Shown in pieces: positions 1-7,989 of a stretch of 64,000 nt of DNA; within the stretch, counting starts at the first letter, position 1; each line of letters opens with the position of its first letter. Both the position numbers and the translations under genes were made by a program. The notes beneath the pieces are model-generated. The model did no database searches. It was given only the letters and a program-made list of their open reading frames with translations, and was not told where the DNA came from. This DNA is from JASLDZ01 sp964244065 (GTDB lineage: Bacteria > Pseudomonadota > Alphaproteobacteria > Caulobacterales > Caulobacteraceae): NCBI GenBank assembly GCA_964244065.1, contig CAXTHH010000001.1:496001-560000 (forward strand), in the 5' to 3' direction.

Positions 1-488
1 AGACCTACGCCATGGCGGGCTGGCGGGTGGGCATGGTGGTGGGCTCGGCGCGCATCTGCGCGGCGCTGGCCCGGGTGAAGAGCTACCTGGACTACGGCGC
101 CTTCACCCCCGTGCAGGTGGCCGCCGCCGCCGCGCTGAGCGGCCCGCAGGACTGCGTGGCGGAGATCCGGGCCATCTACAAGCGCCGGCGCGACGTGCTG
201 GTGGAGACCTTCGACCGGGCGGGCTGGACGATCCCGCCGCCGCCCGCCTCCATGTTCGCTTGGGCGCCGCTGCCGCCCGGCTGGGAGGGCGTGGGCAGCC
301 TGGGGTTCGCCAAGGCGCTGATGGAGCGTGCGGGCGTGGCTGTGGCGCCGGGCGTCGGCTTCGGCGAGTACGGCGAGGGCTATGTGCGCATCGGGCTGGT
401 GGAGAACGAGCACCGCATCCGCCAGGCCGCCCGCAACGTGAAGCGCCTCCTGGCCGAGGGCCCGCGCGCCGCGGTGGCGGCGGAATGA
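1..488 (+). CDS. Class I/II aminotransferase, C-terminal part (5' end outside window)
   Basis: This is the C-terminal part of a PLP-dependent fold-type I aminotransferase, probably of the alanine or LL-diaminopimelate aminotransferase type. The first complete codons read TYAMAGWR. In this family that stretch directly follows the Schiff-base lysine, and the two bases before it (AG) fit the end of a lysine codon, so the window probably opens one codon into the active site. The small domain follows and ends with a typical VRIGLVENEHRI segment. The stop overlaps the homoserine dehydrogenase start as ATGA. This suggests an operon linking the enzyme to aspartate-family amino acid metabolism. The exact amino-acid substrate cannot be read from this piece. 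Confidence 0.85.
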   Translation, partial: TYAMAGWRVGMVVGSARICAALARVKSYLDYGAFTPVQVAAAAALSGPQDCVAEIRAIYKRRRDVLVETFDRAGWTIPPPPASMFAWAPLPPGWEGVGSLGFAKALMERAGVAVAPGVGFGEYGEGYVRIGLVENEHRIRQAARNVKRLLAEGPRAAVAAE

Positions 489-1762
489 GCCGCACCTGGC
501 GGATCGGCGTGGCCGGCCTCGGCACGGTGGGCGCCGAGCTGGTGCGCCTGGTCCGCGAGCGGCCCGACTTCGCGCCCTCCGGCGACCAGGCCGAGGTGGT
601 CGGCGTCTCGGCCCGCCGTCGGGCGCCCGCGCGGGAAGGCGGGGCCACCTTCTTCGACGATCCGACGGCGCTGGCGACCTGCCCGGACGTGGACCTGTTC
701 GTGGAGCTGATCGGCGGGGCCGAGGGCCCGGCCCGCGCCGCCGTGACCGCCGCGCTGGAGGCGGGCAAGCCCGTGGTCACCGCCAACAAGGCGCTGATCG
801 CCACGCACGGCCTGGAGCTCGCGCGCCTGGCCGAGGCGCGGGGCGCTGCGCTCCTGTTCGAGGCCGCCGTGATGGGCGGCGCGCCGGCCGTGAAGCTGGT
901 GCGCGAGGCGGTGGTCGGCTGCCGCACCCTGCACCTGGCCGGCATCCTCAACGGCACCTGCAACTTCATCCTGACCGAGATGGAGGCGTCGGGCCGCGAC
1001 TTCGGCGAGGTTCTGGCCGAGGCGCAGGCGCGCGGCTTCGCCGAGGCGGACCCGACCACCGACGTCGGCGGCTTCGACGCTGCGCACAAGATCGCCATCC
1101 TGGCCGCGCTCGCCTTCGACGCCGCACCCAACCTGGAAGGGGCGGAAATCGACGGGATCACCGCCGTCGAGCTCCTCGACATCCGGCTCGCGGGCGTCCT
1201 CGGCTACCGCATCAAGCTGATCGCCGAGGCGGAGCGGAGCGGGGAGGGCGGCCGGGTGCGCGTGGCCCCCGCGCTCGTGCCGCTGGCGCACCCCCTCGCC
1301 CAGGCCGGCGGGGCGCTGAACGCGCTGTTCGTGGAGGGCGAGCGCACGGGCCGCCTGTTCCTGCAGGGCTCGGGCGCGGGCGCGGGCCCCACCGCCGCCG
1401 CGGTGGCCGCGGACATCGCCGACGTGATCGCCGGCGTGCGCCGCCCCGTGTTCCAGCGGCCCGCGGCCGAGCTCCAGCCGCTCAAGGCGGGCTCGGCCCA
1501 GGCGCGGACGGGCGCCGCCTACATCCGCCTGATGGTGCACGACCGGCCCGGCGTGCTGGCGGCGGTGACGGAGGCGCTGGCCAAGGCGGGCGTGTCCATC
1601 GACAGCCTGCTGCAGCGGCCGGTGCAGTCCGGCGGCCTCGTGCCCATCGTGCTCACCACCCAGCCGGCGGCGGAGGCGGCGGTGGCCGACGCGCTGAGCC
1701 ACATGGCGGCCCTGGACGCCCTGGCCGAGCCGCCGCGGGCCATCCGCATCGCGCGCATCTGA
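485..1762 (+). CDS. hom: Homoserine dehydrogenase
   Basis: NAD(P)H-dependent homoserine dehydrogenase (425 aa). It reduces aspartate semialdehyde to homoserine, the branch point to threonine and methionine. The Rossmann motif GLGTVG is at residues 11-16. The catalytic-region signature ADPTTDVGGFDAAHK follows in the middle of the protein. A C-terminal ACT domain from about residue 345 (RLMVHDRPGVLAAV) suggests feedback control by threonine. The ATG overlaps the aminotransferase stop by four bases (ATGA), which fixes the start and implies translational coupling. The length is normal for the monofunctional ACT-containing form without an aspartokinase domain. Confidence 0.96.
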   Translation: MSRTWRIGVAGLGTVGAELVRLVRERPDFAPSGDQAEVVGVSARRRAPAREGGATFFDDPTALATCPDVDLFVELIGGAEGPARAAVTAALEAGKPVVTANKALIATHGLELARLAEARGAALLFEAAVMGGAPAVKLVREAVVGCRTLHLAGILNGTCNFILTEMEASGRDFGEVLAEAQARGFAEADPTTDVGGFDAAHKIAILAALAFDAAPNLEGAEIDGITAVELLDIRLAGVLGYRIKLIAEAERSGEGGRVRVAPALVPLAHPLAQAGGALNALFVEGERTGRLFLQGSGAGAGPTAAAVAADIADVIAGVRRPVFQRPAAELQPLKAGSAQARTGAAYIRLMVHDRPGVLAAVTEALAKAGVSIDSLLQRPVQSGGLVPIVLTTQPAAEAAVADALSHMAALDALAEPPRAIRIARI

Positions 1763-1857
1763 CCTGCGAACGGCTCGCGCGACCGGACCAAAGCCGCTAA
1801 ACGCCGCCGCGACCTCAACGACGACGGCCGCCCACGGCCGCGGGAGACCCGACGCCC

Positions 1858-2826
1858 ATGTCCCAGACCGCCGCCGAACTCGCCTTCCGCAACCTGACGC
1901 TCGACATCGCGCGGGTGACGGAGGCCGCCGCCATCGCCAGCGTGAAGCTGGTCGGCCGCGGCGACGAGAAGGCGGCGGACCAGGCGGCCGTGGACGCCAT
2001 GCGCAACGCGCTGAACCGCCTCGACATCCGCGGCCGCATCGTGATCGGCGAGGGTGAGCGCGACGAGGCGCCCATGCTCTACATCGGCGAGGAGGTCGGC
2101 ATGGGCGTCGGCCCCGAGGTCGACATCGCGCTGGACCCGCTGGAGGGCACCACGCTCACCGCCAAGGCCATGAGCAACGCCCTGGCCGTGGTCGCCTTCT
2201 CGCCCCGCGGCGGGATGCTGAACGCGCCGGACACCTACATGGACAAGATCGCCGTGGGTCCGGGCTACGCCAAAGGGGTGGTCGATCTCGACGCCAGCGC
2301 GGCGGACAACGTGCGTTCGCTGGCCAAGGCCAAGGGCGTGGACCCGTCGGACATCACCGCCTGCGTGCTCGACCGCCCGCGCCACGCGCCCATCATCGAC
2401 AGCCTGCGCTCGCTGGGCGCCCGCGTGAACCTGATCACCGACGGCGACGTCGCCGGCGTGATCCACACGGCCGACCCCTCGACGGGCGTGGACATATACA
2501 TCGGCCAGGGCGGCGCGCCCGAGGGCGTGCTGGCCTGCGCGGCGCTGAAGTGCGTGGGCGGCCAGTTCCAGGGGCGCCTGGTCTTCCGCAACGAGGACGA
2601 GAAGGCCCGCGCCCGGCGCCTCGGCCTCGCCGAGGCAGACTTCGGCCGCAAGTACGACCTGGACGACCTGGTGAAGGGGGACGCGGTGTTCGCCGCGACC
2701 GGCGTCACGGCGGGCGCGATGCTGGACGGGGTGCTCTATCGGGGCGGCCTGGTGCACACGCATACGCTCGTCATGGTCTCCGCCACCGGCACCACGCGCG
2801 AGATCCGGATGAAGCGCCGGGCCTGA
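1858..2826 (+). CDS. glpX: Class II fructose-1,6-bisphosphatase
   Basis: GlpX-type fructose-1,6-bisphosphatase (322 aa), the gluconeogenic enzyme that hydrolyses fructose 1,6-bisphosphate to fructose 6-phosphate. Metal-binding signatures of the lithium-sensitive phosphatase fold are visible: IGEGERDEAP near residue 63 and the DPLEGTT motif near residue 98. The ATG lies 95 bases after hom. The hom-glpX-recJ order is familiar from Caulobacter relatives and I know no metabolic reason for it. In some alphaproteobacteria GlpX also acts on sedoheptulose 1,7-bisphosphate; that cannot be decided here. Confidence 0.96.
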   Translation: MSQTAAELAFRNLTLDIARVTEAAAIASVKLVGRGDEKAADQAAVDAMRNALNRLDIRGRIVIGEGERDEAPMLYIGEEVGMGVGPEVDIALDPLEGTTLTAKAMSNALAVVAFSPRGGMLNAPDTYMDKIAVGPGYAKGVVDLDASAADNVRSLAKAKGVDPSDITACVLDRPRHAPIIDSLRSLGARVNLITDGDVAGVIHTADPSTGVDIYIGQGGAPEGVLACAALKCVGGQFQGRLVFRNEDEKARARRLGLAEADFGRKYDLDDLVKGDAVFAATGVTAGAMLDGVLYRGGLVHTHTLVMVSATGTTREIRMKRRA

Positions 2827-2851
2827 GGCGGGCCCGCCATACTCCAGCTCC

Positions 2852-2943
2852 GCTCATCCCCACGAGAGCGGGGATCTCCGTCCGAGAGGGCGGTATCGTC
2901 GTGCTCCGTCGGTGCGAGATCCCCGCCTTCGCGGGGGTGAGCG
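2852..2943. repeat. Intergenic inverted repeat with CTCATCCCC/GGGGTGAG ends
   Basis: An imperfect inverted repeat lies between glpX and recJ. The left arm (2852-2879) reads from GCTCATCCCC to GGGGATCTCC. The right arm (2916-2943) is its near complement, ending GGGGGTGAGC. Each arm also contains its own small CCCC/GGGG hairpin. The same outer sequence recurs at 26001-26094, so it looks like a dispersed chromosomal repeat rather than a gene-specific terminator. Confidence 0.75.
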
Positions 2944-3078
2944 GAGGGGGAGGAGGAAGAGGGGAACCACCCGTCCGCTCCTGACGCCCCCGCCCGATAG
3001 ACGAATGCGGTGCCGGCGTTCCACCACCGCGGCCAAGCGACTCAGCGACCCGAATCGCCGGGCGCGCTACGCACGTCC

Positions 3079-4896
3079 ATGGCCGACGGTTCCGGACACG
3101 TCTTCTCCGACGCCTTCCTGGGTGTCGAGCGCTCGCTGACCGGCCGCGCCTGGCGCGCTCGCCCGGCCGACGCGGCGCTGGTCAACGCGCATCGGCTCCG
3201 GCACGGCCTGGATGAGCTGCTCGCCCGCGCCCTGGCCTCCCGCGGCGTGGGCGAGGCGGATGCGCCGGACTACCTGCAGCCGACGCTCAAGGCGCTGTTC
3301 CCCGACCCCTCCTGCTTCCGCGACATGGACTTGGCCGCCGGGCTGATCGTGGACGCGGTGGCCGCCGGCCGGCGCTGCGTGGTGTTCGCCGACTACGACG
3401 TGGACGGGGCCACCAGCGGCGCGCTCCTGGTGCGCTGGTTCCGCGCGCTCGGCGCCGAGCTGGCGGCCTACGTGCCCGACCGGGAGACGGAGGGCTACGG
3501 CCCCAGCGCCGCCGCCTTCCGGCGCCTGCAGGCCGAGGGCGCCGAGCTGGTGATCACCGTGGACTGCGGGGCCGCCGCCCACGACGCGCTCGAAGTCGCG
3601 GCCGAGATCGGCCTGCCGGTGGTGGTCATCGACCACCATCTGATGCGCCCGGGCGAGGCGCCCCGCGCCGCCGCCCTGGTCAACCCCAACCGGCCGGACT
3701 GCGGCTCGGGGCAGGGAGTGCTGGCGGCGGCGGGCGTCGTGTTCGTGCTCCTGGCCGCCCTGAACCGCGAGGCCCGCGGGCGCGGCCTGTTCACGCCCGA
3801 GCGGCCCGAGCCCGACCTGCGCCGCTGGCTCGACCTGGCCGCCCTGGGCGCGATCTGCGACGTGACCCAGCTGGTCGGCTTCAACCGCGCCCTCGCGACG
3901 CTGGGCCTGCGCCGCATGTCGGACTGGGGGACGCCCGGCCTCGCCGCCCTGGCGGAGATCGCGGGCGCGCGCGGCCCGGCCTCCACCTTCCACGCCGGCT
4001 TCGTGCTGGGGCCGCGCATCAACGCGGGCGGCCGGATCGGGCGCGCGGACCTGGGCGTCCGCCTGCTGTCCACCGACGATCCGGACGAGGCGCGCGCGCT
4101 CGCCGCCGAGCTCGACGCGCTGAACGTGGACCGCAAGGCCATCGAGGCGGAGGTCATGGACGCCGCCGTCCGCCAGGCCGAGGCCGAGCTGGCGCGCGAC
4201 CCCGATCTCGCCGCCCTGGTGGTCGCGGGCGAGGGCTGGCGGCCCGGGATCGTAGGCGTGGTGGCCGGCCGCCTGCGCGAGCGCTTCCGTCGCCCGGCGG
4301 TGGTGATCGGGCTCGACCCGGCGGGCGTCGGCCGCGGCTCCGGCCGTTCGCAGCCCGGCGTCAACCTGGGCCGCGCCGTGCAGGCGGCGCACGCGGCGGG
4401 CCTGCTGCTGGCGGGCGGCGGTCACGCCATGGCGGCCGGCATGAGCCTGCGCGCCGACCAGGTCGCGCCGTTCCGCGCCTTCCTGCTGGAGCAGCTCGCC
4501 GCCGAGCGCTTCGCCGCCGCCGCGGCCGACGTGCTGGAGCTGGACGCCGCGGTCACGCCCGCCGGCTGCGACCGCGCCCTGTGGACCGCCTTCCAGCGCC
4601 TCCAGCCCTACGGCCCCGGCAACCCCGAGCCTCTGTTCGCCCTGGCCGACGTCCGCATCGCCAACGTGCGCCCCGTGCGGGGCGGTCACGTGAGGGTGGA
4701 ACTGCAGGCGGGCGCCTCAGGCCCTCGCCTGCGGGCCGTGGCCTGGCGGGCCGCCGACACCGAGCTCGGCCGCGCCCTGACGGGCGCCGCCGGCGCGCTG
4801 CACGTGGCCGGGCGCCTCCGCCCGGACGACTGGCAGGGCCGCGAGGGCGTCGAGCTCGAGATCGAGGACGTGGCCGACCCCCGCCGGGTGGGCTGA
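3079..4896 (+). CDS. recJ: Single-stranded-DNA-specific exonuclease RecJ
   Basis: RecJ 5'-3' single-strand exonuclease (605 aa from this ATG), acting in recombination and mismatch repair. DHH-family motifs are in order: FADYDVDGATS (motif I), VTVDCGA, the DHH triad in VIDHHL, then GPRINAGGR and the DHHA1 signature GGHAMAAGM. A C-terminal OB-like part follows. The reading frame is open further upstream to 3010, but the extra residues are basic and low-complexity. I chose ATG 3079 (MADGSGHVFSD) because it matches where RecJ proteins normally begin. Confidence 0.95.
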   Translation: MADGSGHVFSDAFLGVERSLTGRAWRARPADAALVNAHRLRHGLDELLARALASRGVGEADAPDYLQPTLKALFPDPSCFRDMDLAAGLIVDAVAAGRRCVVFADYDVDGATSGALLVRWFRALGAELAAYVPDRETEGYGPSAAAFRRLQAEGAELVITVDCGAAAHDALEVAAEIGLPVVVIDHHLMRPGEAPRAAALVNPNRPDCGSGQGVLAAAGVVFVLLAALNREARGRGLFTPERPEPDLRRWLDLAALGAICDVTQLVGFNRALATLGLRRMSDWGTPGLAALAEIAGARGPASTFHAGFVLGPRINAGGRIGRADLGVRLLSTDDPDEARALAAELDALNVDRKAIEAEVMDAAVRQAEAELARDPDLAALVVAGEGWRPGIVGVVAGRLRERFRRPAVVIGLDPAGVGRGSGRSQPGVNLGRAVQAAHAAGLLLAGGGHAMAAGMSLRADQVAPFRAFLLEQLAAERFAAAAADVLELDAAVTPAGCDRALWTAFQRLQPYGPGNPEPLFALADVRIANVRPVRGGHVRVELQAGASGPRLRAVAWRAADTELGRALTGAAGALHVAGRLRPDDWQGREGVELEIEDVADPRRVG

Positions 4897-4974
4897 ACCG
4901 TTCACAGGCTGGAGATCTTCGGGGCTTGCGAGGCCGTGCGACCCCGCGATATAGACCCCGCCTCACGCCGATGC

Positions 4975-5049
4975 GGTCCCTTCGTCTATCGGTTAGGACA
5001 TCAGATTTTCATTCTGAAGAGAGGGGTTCGACTCCCCTAGGGACTGCCA
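4975..5049 (+). tRNA. tRNA-Glu (TTC)
   Basis: This is a complete cloverleaf of 75 nt with an encoded CCA. The acceptor arms GGTCCCT and AGGGACT pair with G73 before CCA. The anticodon stem TCAGA/TCTGA encloses loop TTTTCAT, with TTC at 5008-5010. The T arm contains GGTTCGACTCC. It stands alone between recJ and the cold-shock gene. Confidence 0.97.
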
Positions 5050-5132
5050 TCCGCCGACTTGCCGCACCGCTTTCGCGTGTGTCGGCTTGCATTCACGCAT
5101 CCGATTTGCATCATCCCGGCGGGGTTGACGCT

Positions 5133-5150
5133 CGCCGATCAGGATCGGCG
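5133..5150. promoter_or_regulatory. Palindrome in the leader of the cold-shock gene
   Basis: CGCCGATC, two bases, then GATCGGCG form an 8+8 palindrome just upstream of the GGCGGAGGGG ribosome-binding region of the double cold-shock gene. A TTGACG hexamer resembling a -35 box sits directly before it at 5125-5130. The palindrome could be an operator or a folded leader element of the kind seen in cold-shock mRNAs. Only the symmetry is observed. Confidence 0.35.
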
Positions 5151-5165
5151 GGCGGAGGGGTGCTT

Positions 5166-5765
5166 ATGTCGGGGCTTGAGTTAGACGGCGCCGGGGTCGA
5201 GGGCCCCGCCGTCCGGATCACGGGGCGCGTGAAGTGGTTCGACGCGGGCAAGGGGTACGGCTTCGTCGTGCCCGACGACCCCGAGTGCACCGAACTGCGC
5301 GACGTGCTGCTGCACATCACCTCCCTGCGCGAGCATGGCCGCGACGGCTGCGCCGAGGGCGCGGCGGTGGTGTGCGACGCCGTGCAGAGGAGCAAGGGCT
5401 GGCAGGTGGCCGCCATCCATTCGGTGGACGAGAGCGACCTGCAGCCCATCGCCCCGCCTCGCGTGCGGCTGGACGGCGCGGCGCGGCGCGACGGGCTTGC
5501 GCCCCGGACCCGCCCGCCCCGGCGCGACAGCCTGGACGGCGTCTCCGAGGTGTCCGGCCCCGCCGAGTCCTGCACGGTGAAGTGGTTCAACCGCACCAAG
5601 GGCTACGGCTTCGTGGTGCGCGACGGCTCGCCGGGGGACATCTTCGTGCACATCGAGACGCTGCGCCGCTGCGGCCTGGACGACCTCGTGCCCGGCGAGG
5701 TGGTGGCGGTGCGCTTCGCCGAGGGCCCCAAGGGGCTGGTGGTGGCCGACATCCGTCCGGAGTAG
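5166..5765 (+). CDS. Double cold-shock-domain protein
   Basis: A 199-aa protein with two cold-shock (OB-fold) nucleic-acid-binding domains. CSD1 spans about residues 17-85 (GRVKWFDAGKGYGFVV) and CSD2 about 135-199 (CTVKWFNRTKGYGFVV). Both keep the RNP1-like KGYGFV core. The linker between them is Arg/Pro-rich and probably flexible. Tandem CSD proteins of this size are typical of Caulobacter relatives, where members can be stationary-phase- or cold-induced RNA chaperones. The ATG is preceded by a strong GGAGG at 5154-5158; the frame is open upstream but through non-protein-like sequence. Confidence 0.93.
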   Translation: MSGLELDGAGVEGPAVRITGRVKWFDAGKGYGFVVPDDPECTELRDVLLHITSLREHGRDGCAEGAAVVCDAVQRSKGWQVAAIHSVDESDLQPIAPPRVRLDGAARRDGLAPRTRPPRRDSLDGVSEVSGPAESCTVKWFNRTKGYGFVVRDGSPGDIFVHIETLRRCGLDDLVPGEVVAVRFAEGPKGLVVADIRPE

Positions 5766-5774
5766 AAGGTCCGC

Positions 5775-6266
5775 ATGCTTCGCCGCGTCGCCTCCGCCCT
5801 GCTCCTCGCCTTCGCGCTCTGCGCCTGCGCCGCCCCCGCGGTCGGTGCGGACGAGCGGATCGACGGCCAGCCGCAGTCGCTGCCCACCGAGACGCTGACC
5901 GTGCACACGGCCAAGGGCCCCCGGCGCTTCACCGTGCAGGTGGCGGACACCGAGGAGACCCGCGAGGTCGGCCTCATGTTCGTTCGCCGGATGCCCAACG
6001 ATCGCGGCATGGTGTTCAAGTTCCCGCAGGCCGGCGAGCAGGCCTTCTGGATGCGCAACACCTTCATCCCCCTGGACATCATCTACGTCGGGCCGGACGG
6101 CCGCATCGTCTCCATCGCCAAGCGCGCCAGGCCGCGGGACGAGACGCCGCTGCCCTCCCGCGGCGCGGCCAACGGGGTGCTGGAGATCAACGGCGGGCTC
6201 GCGGACAAGCTGGGCATCGCCGTGGGCGACCGCGTGAGCGACGGCGCCGTCTACCCGCCGGCCTGA
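5775..6266 (+). CDS. DUF192 family exported protein
   Basis: A 163-aa exported protein of the DUF192 family (MVFKF...FWMRNTFIPLDIIY, then a C-terminal GLADKLGIAVGDRV segment). The function of the family is unknown. The N-terminus (MLRRVASALLLAFALCAC) is a clear signal sequence, and LCAC resembles a lipobox, although cysteine at -2 is unusual, so lipoprotein status is uncertain. It starts nine bases after the cold-shock gene and is probably co-transcribed with it. Confidence 0.88.
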   Translation: MLRRVASALLLAFALCACAAPAVGADERIDGQPQSLPTETLTVHTAKGPRRFTVQVADTEETREVGLMFVRRMPNDRGMVFKFPQAGEQAFWMRNTFIPLDIIYVGPDGRIVSIAKRARPRDETPLPSRGAANGVLEINGGLADKLGIAVGDRVSDGAVYPPA

Positions 6267-6322
6267 GCGCGCTTGCCGCGGCCGGAGCTCTGCGGCAAGA
6301 GCCCGGGAACGGCGCGGGCCCT

Positions 6323-6399
6323 CGGGGCGTAGCGCAGCCTGGTAGCGCATCTGCTTTGGGAGCAGAGGGTCGCAGGTTCAAATCCTGCCGCCCCGACCA
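6323..6399 (+). tRNA. tRNA-Pro (TGG)
   Basis: This is a 77-nt cloverleaf with an encoded CCA. Acceptor CGGGGCG pairs with CGCCCCG, with A73. The anticodon stem TCTGC/GCAGA encloses loop TTTGGGA, with TGG at 6357-6359. The T loop GGTTCAAATCC is canonical. Confidence 0.97.
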
Positions 6400-6421
6400 G
6401 CCCGCCGCCGAGAGGACCCGC

Positions 6422-6730
6422 ATGCCGCTCGCCCGCATCTACAAGCCCACCAAGACCACCATGCAGTCGGGGCAGTCCCGCTCGCGCGACTGGATCCTGG
6501 AGTTCGAGCCGGCCAGCGCGCGCACGCCGGATCCGCTCACCGGCTGGACCACCTCCACCGACCTCAACGGCCAGATCAGGCTGTCCTTCGAGACGCAGGA
6601 GCAGGCGATCGCCTACGCCCAGAAGCACGGCATCGGCTTCCAGCTGTTCCAGCCCAACGACCGCAAGCTGATCATCAAGGCCTACGCCGACAACTTCGCC
6701 GCCGACCGCAAGCAGCCCTGGTCGCACTGA
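6422..6730 (+). CDS. NDUFS4-like complex I accessory subunit
   Basis: A 102-aa protein of the NDUFS4 (18 kDa, AQDQ) family, the alphaproteobacterial counterpart of a mitochondrial NADH dehydrogenase accessory subunit. Visible hallmarks are RIYKPTKTTMQSG at the N-terminus, WILEFEP, the GWTTSTD segment and the C-terminal ending NFAADRKQPWSH. It is presumably attached to the peripheral arm of complex I near the N module. It lies alone between tRNA-Pro and tRNA-Arg, away from any nuo operon in this window. Confidence 0.93.
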   Translation: MPLARIYKPTKTTMQSGQSRSRDWILEFEPASARTPDPLTGWTTSTDLNGQIRLSFETQEQAIAYAQKHGIGFQLFQPNDRKLIIKAYADNFAADRKQPWSH

Positions 6731-6742
6731 GCGACGAGCTGC

Positions 6743-6819
6743 GCGCCCTTAGCTCAACCGGATAGAGCACTCGCCTTCTAAGCGAGCGGTTGCAGGTTCG
6801 AGTCCTGCAGGGCGCGCCA
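6743..6819 (+). tRNA. tRNA-Arg (TCT)
   Basis: This is a 77-nt cloverleaf. Acceptor GCGCCCT pairs with AGGGCGC, followed by G73 and an encoded CCA. The anticodon stem CTCGC/GCGAG encloses loop CTTCTAA, with TCT at 6777-6779. The T arm contains GGTTCGAGTCC. It begins 12 bases after the NDUFS4-like stop. Confidence 0.97.
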
Positions 6820-6833
6820 CCCTCGGCCCGGGG

Positions 6834-7481
6834 TCAGACGGCGGACGACTCGATCATCTTGCCGAGCGCGTCCATCGCCTCCGAGACCTTGGCCGACACC
6901 GCCTTGCTGCTCGGCGAGGGGCCGACGGCGGGCAGGTGCGGGTCGCGCAGGTTGCCGAGCTTGACCAGGAGGTCGTTGATCTCGACCTCGAGATTGAAAT
7001 TCTTCTTCTCGTTGACCTTCTTCACGGCCGCCAGCAGCAGCGCGCAGAAGGCCGCCCCCGCATCCTGCTTGAGCACGGAGCCGACCAGCACCTTGTGCAT
7101 GGCCGGGCCGAGGTCGCCCGCCTGGCCGACCAGGGCGCCGATCTTCGGGTCGACCAGCTTGCCGGGGCCGAGCTGCTCGATGACCTTGCCGATGCCGCCG
7201 AGGCCGCCCTTCATCCCCGAGGGGTCGCCGAGCGCGCCCATGCCGCCCTGAAAGACACCCTGCGCCGCTCCGGCCGCCTTGCCGGCGACCGCTCCGACCC
7301 CGCCGTTGGCCTTGATGGCGCCGCCGATCATCGTGCCCACGCCCGCGCTCAGGCCGCCGACCGCCTGCATCGTCGCCCCCACGGGCGAGCCGACGTTGAG
7401 CAATCCGCCCGCGCCCTGCGCGATGCTTCCGAGGCCGACGCCGCTCGCTAGACCCCCGACACTCTTGACCACACCACCCAT
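6834..7481 (-). CDS. Glycine-rich protein of unknown function
   Basis: An unrecognised 215-aa protein. The first 100 residues are almost all Gly, Ala, Val and Ser with many GxxxG spacings (VGGLASGVGLGS, GTMIGGAIK), a pattern that favours tight helix packing or membrane insertion. The second half is more ordinary and mixed-charge (VNEKKNFNLEVEINDLLVK), ending in a short helical tail. There is no signal peptide. It ends just beside tRNA-Arg and starts 64 bases from the divergent GNAT gene. It could be a structural or secreted protein; I recognise no family. Confidence 0.7.
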   Translation of the reverse strand: MGGVVKSVGGLASGVGLGSIAQGAGGLLNVGSPVGATMQAVGGLSAGVGTMIGGAIKANGGVGAVAGKAAGAAQGVFQGGMGALGDPSGMKGGLGGIGKVIEQLGPGKLVDPKIGALVGQAGDLGPAMHKVLVGSVLKQDAGAAFCALLLAAVKKVNEKKNFNLEVEINDLLVKLGNLRDPHLPAVGPSPSSKAVSAKVSEAMDALGKMIESSAV

Positions 7482-7501
7482 CGTCGCGCTCCTCTCGACC
7501 G

Positions 7502-7540
7502 GTCACACGCCCTGTGACACGCTTGCCTCTGATCAGAGGC
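7502..7540. promoter_or_regulatory. Two inverted repeats in the divergent intergenic region
   Basis: The 64-base gap between two divergent genes holds GTCACA-N5-TGTGAC (7502-7518... ends at the second half site) and a perfect 16-base palindrome GCCTCTGATCAGAGGC (7525-7540) that ends five bases before the GNAT start. They are good operator candidates for a dimeric regulator controlling one or both genes. The first one is not a CRP site because its half-sites are in the opposite order. Confidence 0.4.
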
Positions 7541-7545
7541 GTAGG

Positions 7546-7989
7546 ATGTCGGGCGTTCGGATCATTCCGCTGGAGCGGGCCCATCACGACGCCTGGGTTC
7601 CGCTGTGGACAAGATACCTCGCCCTCCTCGGATACGGACCTGACGCGGCGCCTCGCGACATTTGGTCGCGGTTGACCGAGGGCGGCGCGGTGGGCGGCCT
7701 CGGCGCCTGGGACGGCGACCTCGGCCTGGTGGGCTTCCTCCTCCACGCTCGCCAGCCGCATCCGTGGGCGCAGGACGGCGTGGAGCTGATCTCGGACGTC
7801 TTCACCGATGAGCGGGTCCGCGGCCGCGGCGTCGCGCGCGCGCTGCTGCAGGCCGCGTTCGACCAGGCTGGGGCGCGAGGCGCCGCCTGGGCGTGGGGCG
7901 GGGTCGGAGGCCACAACGCGGCCGCGCGGCGCGCTTGGGAGGGCCTGGCGGACGACACGGGCCAGACACTGTTCCGTCGATCCTTCTAA
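7546..7989 (+). CDS. GNAT family N-acetyltransferase
   Basis: A 147-aa GNAT acetyltransferase. The acetyl-CoA binding motif A is present as ISDVFTDERVRGRGVARAL (R/Q-x-x-G-x-G/A), and the C-terminal GGVGGHNAAARRAWEGLA matches motif B, where Asn initiates a helix that packs on the cofactor. The substrate is unknown. ATG 7546 follows the palindrome region; the upstream open frame is antisense to the divergent gene and was ignored. Its stop overlaps the convergent metC stop. Confidence 0.88.
   Translation: MSGVRIIPLERAHHDAWVPLWTRYLALLGYGPDAAPRDIWSRLTEGGAVGGLGAWDGDLGLVGFLLHARQPHPWAQDGVELISDVFTDERVRGRGVARALLQAAFDQAGARGAAWAWGGVGGHNAAARRAWEGLADDTGQTLFRRSF

Noticed and set aside
2852..2943. Inverted repeats as a CRISPR array
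   Set aside because: Two inverted arms, not multiple direct repeats with spacers, and no cas genes in the window.
4975..6819. Three tRNA genes as attachment sites for an integrated element
   Set aside because: No integrase, no repeated tRNA 3' ends and no compositional change nearby; the genes between them are ordinary chromosomal genes.
7502..7518. CRP/FNR-like site between the Gly-rich gene and the GNAT
   Set aside because: The half-sites are TCACA...TGTGA, the reverse of the CRP order TGTGA...TCACA, so it is only listed as an unassigned inverted repeat.
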